Below are positions 35,123 through 42,918 of a DNA stretch of 64,000 nucleotides, piece by piece (position 1 is the stretch's first letter; every line of letters starts with the position of its first letter). The DNA comes from an uncultured Myxococcales bacterium. Lineage in GTDB: Bacteria > Myxococcota_A > UBA9042 > DTJE01. The position numbers were made by a program, and so were the translations under genes. The notes beneath the pieces were generated by a model, which had not been told where the DNA came from, did not search any database, and saw only the letters and a list, made by a program, of their open reading frames with translations. The stretch is from the NCBI GenBank assembly GCA_903936705.1, contig CAIZWN010000017.1:33181-97180 (forward strand), in the 5' to 3' direction.

Positions 35123-37585
35123 ATGGCGCGCCCGACAAGGCCGAAGATTGATTCCCCGGCATCAGGCACCCCCAGCACAAGGGATCGCCGCCAGGTCCAG
35201 GCCACGACGAAGAAGTGCAGCCTGTCGATGCGCCAGTTGAACCACCGCGTGGATCTGAAGGTTCTGAAATTCAAGACCACCGACGACCTGGCCACGCTGG
35301 AAGAGGTCATCGAGCAAGAGCGCGCGCTGCGGGCTATGGAAACAGGCCTGCGCATCCGCAAGCGCAACTTCAATATGTACGTCTCGGGCTCGACTGGTAC
35401 AGGCAAGTCCAGCATCCTCAAGGGCATCCTGCGGCGACTGGCAGAAAAGGACCCGGTCCCGACCGACTGGTGCCTGGTGCATAATTTCAAGCGCCCCGAA
35501 GCGCCTGTCGCATTCCAGTTGCCACCCGGGCAGGCCGTGTTGCTGAGATCGGCAATGGAAACCTTCATTTCCGATTTGCGCACCGAAATTCCCAAGGCGT
35601 TCCACGGAAAAGCCCACCAGGAGCGCGTCCAGCGGGTCCTGAACGATGGCCTCGAGCGCGAAAACAAGGCATTCGTGGACCTGTCGAAAAAGGCGTCCGA
35701 GATCGGCTTCCTGGTCAAGCACACCAAGGACGGGATGGTCACCATCCCGCTGGTTGATGGCAAACCCGTAGGCAACAAGGAATACGCGGACCTGTCGGAT
35801 GAACAACGCTCCCTGGTCGATGGAAACCGACAAAAGCTGGAACCGGTCGTCAGTCACTTCCTGGAGACGACGCGAGACATCGAGATCGGGGTCCACAAGA
35901 ACATCCAGGACTCCCAGCGCGAACTGGGGCGCGCAGTTGTCGAACGCTACATGAAGCCTCTGCGCGAGAACTTCGCAGGCAGCGTGCCGGTAGCCGAGTA
36001 CCTGGACGCGGTGGCGATCCACATCGTCGACAACCTGCCCCGCTTCCTGCCCGACGAAAGCGACCCCCAGAAGGCGGAACGGACACTGCGCAGACCGATG
36101 GTCGAATACCGGGTGAACGTCCTGGTGGACAACGGCGAAACCAAGGGAGCCCCAGTGCAGGTCGAGAACACGCCGACCTACCACAACCTGATCGGCAAGA
36201 TCGAAAAGCGCGTCGAGAACGGCATCTACTCGACCGACCACATGATGGTGAAGGCCGGCGCGCTGCTGAGGGCAAACGGCGGATACCTGGTGCTTCACAT
36301 CAGGGAACTGCTGGGATACCCGTTCGCCTGGGAGGCACTGAAGTCTGTCCTGCGAAACCAGCGGCTGGCCATCGAGGAGATGGGTGAGGCCTACCAGTTC
36401 CTCCCCACGACAGGGCTGCGCCCTGACCCGATCCAGGTCCAGTGCAAGGTCATCCTGATCGGTTCCAATCACCTGTATCACATGCTGACGACCTACGACG
36501 AGGACTTCAGCAAGCTGTTCCAGGTGAAGGCCGAGTTCGACAGCCAGGTCAGGTGCACTCCCGGGACGCTGATGGAATACGCCCGGTTCGTGGCGACAAC
36601 GTGCCGACGCGATGGTCTGCTGCCAGTGAACAAGGGCGGTGTCGCGGCGATCATCGAATTCGGCATGCGTCGGGCTGGCACGGCCGACCGAATGTCGCTG
36701 CGCTTCAACGAGATCACCAACCTCCTGATCGAGGCCGACGCGCTGGCTAGGGCTGACGACGCAAAGGTCATCGGGCAGGCGCAGGTGATTGGCGCACGAC
36801 GGCAGCGGCACGACAGGATCTCGCTGATGGCCGACAAGTCACTGGATGACATCGTGGACGGCCTGCTGCGGATCGACTCGGATGGTGCCGCGATCGGGAC
36901 GGTCAACGGACTGGCGATATACCAGTTTGCCGACCTGGTGTTCGGGAGGCCCCTGCGGATCAGTGCGAAGGTGTTCCACGGCAAGGGTGGAGTAATCAAC
37001 GTCGAGCGCGAGGCCAAACTGGCCGGTAGTTCCTACAACAAGGGTGTGCTGATCCTGTCGGGCTTCCTGGGGGACCGGTTCGCGCAGGACCGCCCGCTGG
37101 GCATGACGGCCAGCCTTACCGTCGAACAGTCCTACGGGATCATCGACGGGGATTCGGCTTCGTGCGCCGAGTTGTGCGCCCTGCTGTCGGCGTTGGCCGA
37201 GGTGCCGCTGCGGCAGGACCTGGCTATCACCGGCAGCGTCAGCCAATCCGGCGATGTCCAGGCCATCGGTGGCGTGAACGAGAAGATCGAGGGCTTCTTC
37301 CGCGTGTGCGACGCGAGGGGCCTGACGGGAAACCAGGGTGTCATCCTTCCTGCCTCGAACGTGCGGCACCTGATCCTTGACCCCGACGTACTTGCGGCAA
37401 TCGAGGAGGGTCGGTTCCACCTGTACGCGGTCGAGCGGGTCCAGCAGGCGCTTGAGATTCTTTCAGGTTTGCCCGCGGGAGAGCGATCGACTGACGGTAG
37501 TTACCCCACGGCGTCTGTGCTTGGACGGGCCGCTGCGCGCCTGGTGAAGTGGGCTGAAAAGGACAACAAGGGGAAGTCACGATGA
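35123..37585 (+). CDS. Lon-type ATP-dependent protease (LonB-like)
   Basis: 820 residues of the COG1067/LonB-like class, which lacks the bacterial LonA N-terminal substrate domain. Walker A is GSTGTGKSS (about 90-98); the AAA core is interrupted by a long helical insertion (about 160-310). Conserved late AAA parts are GGYLVLHIRELL and VILIGSNHLYHML. The peptidase domain carries the Ser of GDSAS (about 676-680) and the Lys of GGVNEKIEGF (about 722), the Ser-Lys dyad. It degrades damaged or regulatory proteins in the cytoplasm. GGAGGGACC before ATG is a strong ribosome site. The following NAD kinase gene overlaps its stop. It lies 89 bases after the helicase and may or may not be co-transcribed with that operon. 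Confidence 0.9.
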   Translation: MARPTRPKIDSPASGTPSTRDRRQVQATTKKCSLSMRQLNHRVDLKVLKFKTTDDLATLEEVIEQERALRAMETGLRIRKRNFNMYVSGSTGTGKSSILKGILRRLAEKDPVPTDWCLVHNFKRPEAPVAFQLPPGQAVLLRSAMETFISDLRTEIPKAFHGKAHQERVQRVLNDGLERENKAFVDLSKKASEIGFLVKHTKDGMVTIPLVDGKPVGNKEYADLSDEQRSLVDGNRQKLEPVVSHFLETTRDIEIGVHKNIQDSQRELGRAVVERYMKPLRENFAGSVPVAEYLDAVAIHIVDNLPRFLPDESDPQKAERTLRRPMVEYRVNVLVDNGETKGAPVQVENTPTYHNLIGKIEKRVENGIYSTDHMMVKAGALLRANGGYLVLHIRELLGYPFAWEALKSVLRNQRLAIEEMGEAYQFLPTTGLRPDPIQVQCKVILIGSNHLYHMLTTYDEDFSKLFQVKAEFDSQVRCTPGTLMEYARFVATTCRRDGLLPVNKGGVAAIIEFGMRRAGTADRMSLRFNEITNLLIEADALARADDAKVIGQAQVIGARRQRHDRISLMADKSLDDIVDGLLRIDSDGAAIGTVNGLAIYQFADLVFGRPLRISAKVFHGKGGVINVEREAKLAGSSYNKGVLILSGFLGDRFAQDRPLGMTASLTVEQSYGIIDGDSASCAELCALLSALAEVPLRQDLAITGSVSQSGDVQAIGGVNEKIEGFFRVCDARGLTGNQGVILPASNVRHLILDPDVLAAIEEGRFHLYAVERVQQALEILSGLPAGERSTDGSYPTASVLGRAAARLVKWAEKDNKGKSR

Positions 37586-38460
37586 AGGTCCGGAGGGTCC
37601 TGCTGACCTCCAAGACCACGCTGTTCGAGATGCAGGGCCTGGCCAGGCGGGACCCCCGGCTGGCGGCCATGCTGCAATTGCGCGATCCGCTGGTTGCCCA
37701 TGTCGAATCCAGCCATATCGAAACCGTCCACGCGCGCCAGGTGGTGCGAGAGGCGCTGCAGGCGATGGGGGCCGAGGTAACCGAGTCAAGGCGGCTTGGC
37801 AGGATCGCAAACGGCCGTTTCGACATGGTCGTTTCTGTCGGCGGTGACGGGACCGTCCTGGACGTTGCCAGGTTCGTCGATCACACGCCCATCCTCGCGG
37901 TGAACTCGTCCCCATCGACGTCCTTCGGGCATTTCACCTGCGTGACCGCCGACGGGTTCGAGGACATGCTGCGGCGCGTCTGCAGTGGCTTGATACTGCC
38001 AGTGGAACTTGCGCGACTGAGGCTGTCGGTCGATGGCAGGCGGCACCTTCAGCCGATCCTGAATGACGTGCTGATTGCCGACCGCGTACCCTCCTCGACG
38101 TCCCGATACATCCTGCAGGTTGGTGAGGACTCCGAGGAACAGAAGTCATCCGGGATCTGGATCTCGACTGCGGCAGGATCGACCGGCGCCATGGGGTCAG
38201 CCAAGGGGATCCCGATGGACATCCACGACAGGCGGCTGCAGTACAAGGTTCGCGAACCCTGCCTGCTGGGTCCGCCTGCGCGCGACTGGAAGCTGCTGGG
38301 GGGGATTGTCGACGGGCCGGTGACGCTGGTGTCGCGCATGATCCGTGGTGGGGCTTTCCTGGACGGGCGACGGGTGGCGATGCCTCTGGGTTTCGGGGGA
38401 AAGGTCGAGATTCGGCCGGATGGGCCTGGTTTGCGATTGTTCCTGAGGGGTGGGGACTGA
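37582..38460 (+). CDS. nadK: NAD kinase
   Basis: Phosphorylates NAD to NADP in the cytoplasm. 292 residues. The ATP/NAD-binding GGDGT motif is at 87-91 (VVSVGGDGTVLDVARF); the second conserved region NDVLIADRVPSSTSRY and the glycine-rich STAAGSTGAMGSAKG replace the usual NE/D and T-G-S-T-A-Y/G segments with small changes. The ATG overlaps the Lon stop (ATGA), so production of this enzyme is tied to that of the protease. Such coupling is unusual for nadK. The end (LRLFLRGGD) is complete. Confidence 0.88.
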   Translation: MKVRRVLLTSKTTLFEMQGLARRDPRLAAMLQLRDPLVAHVESSHIETVHARQVVREALQAMGAEVTESRRLGRIANGRFDMVVSVGGDGTVLDVARFVDHTPILAVNSSPSTSFGHFTCVTADGFEDMLRRVCSGLILPVELARLRLSVDGRRHLQPILNDVLIADRVPSSTSRYILQVGEDSEEQKSSGIWISTAAGSTGAMGSAKGIPMDIHDRRLQYKVREPCLLGPPARDWKLLGGIVDGPVTLVSRMIRGGAFLDGRRVAMPLGFGGKVEIRPDGPGLRLFLRGGD

Positions 38461-38542
38461 ACCGTCCTCGTCTGCTTGCACGTTCACGTATCCGTTTACG
38501 ATAAATTGCAGAAAGGTTTTCTGTCATGCAGCGAGGTGGATC

Positions 38543-39967
38543 TTGCGACTGGCCATCGTAGGTGCGGGTTCGACGCGGCTGCCGTTGATGCTGGCGTCGG
38601 TGGCGGAGGCCGGGTCTGGTACAGGTGCCGGGGCCGGGGCCGGGACAGGGGCGGGATCTTCGCTGTCCGAAGTTGTCCTGTTCGACGTGCGTCCTGAACG
38701 GATTGCGGCGCTGCTGCCGATCGCGAAAGCGCTGGCATCGGAATGCGGACCACTGCCGGCGATCAGCGTGGCAGCATCGGCGGACGAGGCGTTCGAGGGA
38801 GTGGATGCGGCAATCTTCACCATCAGACCAGGTTTCGAAGAGGCCCGTGCAAGGGACGAGCGGGCCTGCCTGGAAGCTGGCGTTCTTGGCCAGGAAACGA
38901 CTGGCGCGGCGGGGTTGGCCTTTGCCACGCGTTCGATCCCGGCGGTGCTGGCCTATTGCCGGCTGGCCGAATCGCGCAGCCCCGGCTTCCTGCCGGTTGT
39001 CTTCACGAACCCGGCCGGCATGGTCGCGCAGGCGCTGGCAGACGAAGGCTTCGAGAGGGCAGTGGGCATCTGCGATTCGGCCACCGTCGCGGCCAAAGCG
39101 ATTGCGCTGCGCGCCGGTGTTGCCTTCGAGAACGTGACCTTCGAGGTACATGGACTGAACCACCTGTCGTGGACCGGTCGCGTGACCGCCGCCGGACGCG
39201 ACCTGATGCCTGGCGCAATGCAGGACGAGTCGTTGCTGAACGAGCTGGTCCCTTGGTGGGTCCGGGAGACCCCGGCGATGGGACGCATCCCCAACGAATA
39301 CTTGTACTACTGGTACCGGACTGCCGACGCCGTCGCGGCACTGAAAGCCGAGCATCAAACGCGCGGCGAGGCGCTGGTCGCGACAAACAGGAACATGCTG
39401 AACGACGTCGGCGCCCTGTGCGCGGCGGAGCGCGTTTCAGACGGGCTGGTACGCTATGCGGCCTACCTGTCGGGACGCAACTCGAGCTACATGGAGTATG
39501 CGCGCGGGGAACACGTCCGCGGGGCAGCTCCTTCAGCAATGTCCCCGGCCGATGCAATAGCATTCCTGAAGACCCAGACCGGGGGGTACGCCGAGGTTGC
39601 GATGGAGTTGCTGGCTGGGCGCACCGGGACAAATCCCTGCCGCATGGCACTGAACGTGCAAAACCGCGGCGCCCTGCCCGGCCTTGACGAAGGTGACGTG
39701 GTCGAGGTCGATTGCACCGTGGATGGCGACGGCGTCAGACCCAACCCACACGGCGCGCTGCCACCCGATGATCTGAAGCTGATGACCCGGGTAAAGGCCT
39801 ACGAACACCTGGCCGTCAAGGCGATCCGCGAGGGCAGTCAAAGGCTGGCAATCGAGGCGCTGGTCGCGCATCCACTGGTCGATCACCGCCAGACGGCCGA
39901 ACATCTTGCCGCCGTGCTGGCGATCGACCTTGGGCAGGCGCCCGCTAGAGGTCGGCGCGCGACTTGA
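38543..39967 (+). CDS. family-4 glycoside hydrolase (6-phospho-beta-glucosidase-like)
   Basis: 474 residues. GH4 enzymes use NAD and a metal to cleave glycosides by oxidation-elimination. The Rossmann motif is LAIVGAGST (3-11); FTIRPGFEEARARDER, TNPAGM and HGLNHLSWTGR are GH4 hallmarks. The metal-site Cys is in GICDSATV, where most members have Cys-Asn; here it is Cys-Asp. Residues 24-38 are an almost pure Gly-Ala-Thr run coming from a GGGGCC-like repeat in the DNA, inserted in a surface loop after the first helix. The start is a TTG at 38543 with GAGGTGG upstream; no better start exists. The last 23 bases overlap the convergent clpP-like gene. Confidence 0.88.
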   Translation: MRLAIVGAGSTRLPLMLASVAEAGSGTGAGAGAGTGAGSSLSEVVLFDVRPERIAALLPIAKALASECGPLPAISVAASADEAFEGVDAAIFTIRPGFEEARARDERACLEAGVLGQETTGAAGLAFATRSIPAVLAYCRLAESRSPGFLPVVFTNPAGMVAQALADEGFERAVGICDSATVAAKAIALRAGVAFENVTFEVHGLNHLSWTGRVTAAGRDLMPGAMQDESLLNELVPWWVRETPAMGRIPNEYLYYWYRTADAVAALKAEHQTRGEALVATNRNMLNDVGALCAAERVSDGLVRYAAYLSGRNSSYMEYARGEHVRGAAPSAMSPADAIAFLKTQTGGYAEVAMELLAGRTGTNPCRMALNVQNRGALPGLDEGDVVEVDCTVDGDGVRPNPHGALPPDDLKLMTRVKAYEHLAVKAIREGSQRLAIEALVAHPLVDHRQTAEHLAAVLAIDLGQAPARGRRAT

Positions 39968-40550
39968 TTACGCGCGAGACCAGCCCATAGGCCACGGCCT
40001 CATCTGCCGACAGCCAGAAGTCGCGTTCCGTGTCGCGCTGAACCTTGCTGATCGAATGGCCGGTGGCCTCCGCAATGACGCGGTTGATATGTTCCTTGGT
40101 CTTCAGGATTTCGTTCGCAGTGATCTCAAGGTCCGACGCTGGTCCGAAGACCTCCCCGCTGAACAGCGGCTGGTGAATCAGCAGGCGCGCGTTCGGCAGT
40201 GCAACCCGGTTCTCCTTGTCGACCGCCAGCAGGATTATGGTTGCGATGCTGGCCGTCAGGCCCGTGCAGACTATCCGGACAGGGGGCCGAATAAACCTGA
40301 TGACGTCGTAGACCGCGAAGCCCGAATGGACCTCACCGCCAGGAGAGTTCACCAGCATCGTAATCGGCGCATCCGGGTCGTCGGCCTCGAGGATCAACAG
40401 GCGCTCGATGACTTTCTGCGCAACTGTCGGCGAGACCTCGGAAGACAGCAGCACCGTCCGCGTTTTCAGAAGGCGCTCGGCGACACCAGGTTCCTCGCCC
40501 TTTGCCGTAACGGGCACCCGTGCGGGCCTTGCTTTCGGGCCAATCGGCAT
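39945..40550 (-). CDS. clpP: ClpP-like serine protease subunit (paralogue)
   Basis: 201 residues. The ClpP fold is clear: LLSSEVSPTVAQKVIERLLILE, MLVNSPGGEVHSGFAVYDVIRF. The active-site Ser lies in TGLTASIATIILL, where standard ClpP has GQAASMG; His is in LLIHQPL; Asp is in ERDFWLSADEA. So the triad is present but the serine region is remodelled. It would form a tetradecameric chamber with an AAA unfoldase; none is encoded beside it. AAGGAG sits seven bases before the ATG. The divergent serine region and lone position suggest a second ClpP rather than the housekeeping one. Confidence 0.9.
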   Translation of the reverse strand: MPIGPKARPARVPVTAKGEEPGVAERLLKTRTVLLSSEVSPTVAQKVIERLLILEADDPDAPITMLVNSPGGEVHSGFAVYDVIRFIRPPVRIVCTGLTASIATIILLAVDKENRVALPNARLLIHQPLFSGEVFGPASDLEITANEILKTKEHINRVIAEATGHSISKVQRDTERDFWLSADEAVAYGLVSRVIKSRADL

Positions 40551-40612
40551 CTTCAGGCTCCTTGCGTTGCGACCCAGGAAGGGCACCGTAGCCGCCTGCA
40601 CACTGCGTGTCA

Positions 40613-40703
40613 AGGCGCACCTGGCCGCGCGTGGGAACCGGGATCTCAGCGTCAGGTTTACCTGCAGGGCGGAGAGGCGCACCTGGCCGCGCGTGGGAAC
40701 CGG
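40613..40703. repeat. pair of perfect 29-bp direct repeats, 33 bp apart
   Basis: AGGCGCACCTGGCCGCGCGT plus GGGAACCGG occurs at 40613-40641 and 40675-40703 with no mismatch; outer bases differ. The 62-base period equals one repeat plus one spacer in type I-E-like CRISPR arrays, and the end GAACCGG recalls I-E repeats, but there are only two copies, no cas gene and no visible leader. They lie between the acyltransferase stop and the clpP start and could instead be a duplicated regulator site. Confidence 0.6.
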
Positions 40704-40712
40704 CCTATCGAG

Positions 40713-41543
40713 TCAGTTCCCCTTGCGCTTGCGCTGGGCAGACAGGCGCGTCAGGGCATTCTGCATCGCAGCCTCGACGGTTGCAGCACACTGGGCGACG
40801 TACGATTCGTCGGCTGCGGCTTCGGGGCCGCTGCGATCAAACCGTATCGGAGGAAGAACCTCGATCAGGATGCGGGACGGCCATGGCAGGAACGGCAAAG
40901 GCGCAAGCATCAGCCCCCAGGGCATGCCCAGTGAGATCGGCCACGCCTTGACGCGCAACAGGCGGTCCAGACGCAGTGCGCGGGCGATCCACTGCCCGTC
41001 GGTCAGGACGACCAGGGTCTCCTGGGCGCCTGCGGCAACCATCGGCACAATCGGCACTCCCGCGGTCAGGGCCAGACGGACATAGCCTTTTCTGCCCCCG
41101 AAACAGATCCGATCCCGATCCCGCCACGAACGGAACGCGTCAAAATCGCTGCCGGGAAATACAAGAACCTTGCGACCCAGGGCGAACAGATCCACCGCCA
41201 GGCGATGACTGGCGCGCACTGCCCCAAGCGGCACGACAAGCTGGTTCACGACCGGCAGACTGATTGCAACCTCGTGTCCCAAACCGAACGGAAGGCAATC
41301 CAATCCGCGTTCGCGATAAACCGCAAAAAAGAAAAGGAACGATTCAGGCGTCATGATCAGCGCGTTGTGGTTCCCGACGACCAGCGCCCCGCCCTGGGGG
41401 ATCCTGTCGACACCCGTTACCTCGGCCCTGAAGTAGCGTTCCACCAGTCCGTGAAACATCCGGTAGGTCCAGTCGATCAACTCCGGATCGCGCTGGTCCA
41501 ACCGATCGATGTCGTACCACTTCAGCCACCGGAACAGGCCCAT
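40713..41543 (-). CDS. PlsC-like phospholipid/glycerolipid acyltransferase
   Basis: 276 residues. The acyltransferase motif I reads [11 protein letters not shown], a variant of NHxxxxD with Glu for Asp; [41 protein letters not shown] follows as the later motifs. Members transfer acyl chains to lysophosphatidate or similar glycerolipids at the membrane. The N-terminal ~60 residues carry an extra helical region ([23 protein letters not shown]), seen in a myxobacterial/actinobacterial subgroup. GGAGG is six bases before ATG. Probably in one transcript with clpP, though the repeat pair lies between. Confidence 0.82.
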   Translation of the reverse strand: MGLFRWLKWYDIDRLDQRDPELIDWTYRMFHGLVERYFRAEVTGVDRIPQGGALVVGNHNALIMTPESFLFFFAVYRERGLDCLPFGLGHEVAISLPVVNQLVVPLGAVRASHRLAVDLFALGRKVLVFPGSDFDAFRSWRDRDRICFGGRKGYVRLALTAGVPIVPMVAAGAQETLVVLTDGQWIARALRLDRLLRVKAWPISLGMPWGLMLAPLPFLPWPSRILIEVLPPIRFDRSGPEAAADESYVAQCAATVEAAMQNALTRLSAQRKRKGN

Positions 41544-41833
41544 CGAACCACCTCCACAAGACGAGCCTCAGCTCCAGGCTCCAAGCGAGGCGCATGATAC
41601 GACCCGTCCGAAAACAGGTCAAAGGCAGGTCGCAGCGCACCAGCCGGAGGGGCGCACGCCCAGGATCCAGCCACCTCGGAGGTTGCACCTGCAGACCCGC
41701 CGACCCCTTCATCTGGCGCGTGCAACCGTTCAGCCTGTGCATGAATTCGCAGGATCCTCGGTGGTGGTATCCTGTGGCCGGAACACCCGGCCCCCGGCGA
41801 GCCGGATCGGATGCCACTGCGACAGGAGTGATC
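41544..41833. other. intergenic region, nothing recognised
   Basis: Between the divergent acyltransferase and DUF188 genes. Short frames are open on both strands but read as Arg/Pro/Ser-rich noise with no ribosome sites. I find no clear promoter boxes, repeats or RNA fold. Confidence 0.5.
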
Positions 41834-42286
41834 GTGACTTTGTGGATCGACGCGGACGCGGCCCCTCGGGACGTCAAGGAGATCGTTTTCGGCGCCGCGA
41901 AACGTCTTGGCATCGAAACGGTCCTTGTTTCAAACGCCAGTCTTTCGTTGCCACGCCACCACCCAACGGTGCGAGCCGTCGTTGTCGAGGGAGGTCCAGA
42001 TGTCGCTGACAAGCACATTGTCGACCAGGCTCGACCGGGAGACGTGGCGGTCACTGCCGACATCCCGCTGGCAGCAAAGCTGGTCGAGGGACTCGTCGTC
42101 GTGATCGACCCTCGAGGCCGCGAATACAGTGAATCCAATATCGCGGAACGCCTGTCGGTCAGGGACTTCATGGACGGCTTGCGCGGATCCGGCGTTGAAA
42201 CCGGCGGCCCGCGTCCCTACGGCCCCAGGGACCGGCAGGCATTCGCCAACACTCTCGACCGCGTACTGACGCGCCTTGGTCGATAG
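41834..42286 (+). CDS. DUF188/YaiI-YqxD family protein (PIN-like)
   Basis: 150 residues. The opening [18 protein letters not shown] and later [43 protein letters not shown] are the YaiI/YqxD signature. The fold is related to PIN nucleases, with conserved Asp residues (in IDADA and TADIPLA) able to bind metal, but no activity is firmly known. GTG at 41834 has AGGAG five bases upstream; a GTG two codons earlier is less well placed. Confidence 0.92.
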   Translation: MTLWIDADAAPRDVKEIVFGAAKRLGIETVLVSNASLSLPRHHPTVRAVVVEGGPDVADKHIVDQARPGDVAVTADIPLAAKLVEGLVVVIDPRGREYSESNIAERLSVRDFMDGLRGSGVETGGPRPYGPRDRQAFANTLDRVLTRLGR

Positions 42287-42342
42287 GACCGTCAACTGCG
42301 GCGTATCCGTGGCAAACTGTAATTCCGATTACCCAAATCCGT

Positions 42343-42371
42343 TTGACGTTCAGGAGCCTTTCTGCTAAATA
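42343..42371 (+). promoter_or_regulatory. promoter of the yajC-secDF operon
   Basis: TTGACG, exactly 17 bases, then TGC-TAAATA (an extended -10). The start codon of yajC is 36 bases downstream. It is the best promoter seen for the long operon 42407-50580. Confidence 0.6.
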
Positions 42372-42406
42372 CCCCCGTCCGTTCTCTGGACGGTGGAGAA
42401 AAGAAC

Positions 42407-42856
42407 ATGAATTTTGGATTGTTGTTCCTGGCCCAGGTCGCCCAGTCGGGCGCTGTCCCCCCCGGTGCCGCAACCCCGCCGGCCGAGGCTGCAGCCCCTG
42501 CCGTGATGCAGGCTGCCAGTGCGGCAGCGTCCGCAGTGGTCCCCGCGGCCGCGCCGATGGCCGCCGAGGCCCCCCAGGGTCAGATGTGGCAGACCCTGAT
42601 CTTCTTTGGCGTGATGATCCTGGTGTTCTGGCTGCTGATCATCCGTCCCCAGCAGAAGCAGCGCAAGAAGCAGGAAACCTTCCTGACATCGCTGAAGACT
42701 GGCGACAAGGTCATCATGGCCTCTGGCTTCATCGGTCGCATCGCGAGCATGTCGGGCGACGTGGTGACCGTTGAACTGGACAAGGACGTGCGTGTGCGCG
42801 TCGTGAAGTCGCAGATCTCGAGCCACTTCAAGGAAGAGGGCGAGGCCAAGGCCTGA
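42407..42856 (+). CDS. yajC: preprotein translocase accessory subunit YajC
   Basis: 149 residues, single-span inner-membrane protein of the SecDF-YajC complex. The membrane helix is about 61-80 (LIFFGVMILVFWLLIIRPQQK), followed by the conserved RPQQKQRKKQ and a small cytoplasmic SH3-like domain (GDKVIMASGFIGRIASM). Unlike E. coli YajC it carries a ~45-residue Ala/Pro-rich stretch before the helix, making a longer periplasmic head. First gene of the export operon. Confidence 0.95.
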   Translation: MNFGLLFLAQVAQSGAVPPGAATPPAEAAAPAVMQAASAAASAVVPAAAPMAAEAPQGQMWQTLIFFGVMILVFWLLIIRPQQKQRKKQETFLTSLKTGDKVIMASGFIGRIASMSGDVVTVELDKDVRVRVVKSQISSHFKEEGEAKA

Positions 42857-42918
42857 CGCCGGCCTGGGGCGATGCCCCGGGAAACCCCCGAGGATCCACC
42901 GGCGCAAGGGAGACCGGA

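Noticed and set aside
29696..37585. Calling the locus a BREX system
   Set aside because: PglZ, PglX/BrxX, BrxC and BrxA/B are not present; two ATPases and a helicase are not enough.
40613..40703. Calling a CRISPR array
   Set aside because: Only two repeats, one putative spacer, no cas genes and a short stem; kept as a repeat pair.
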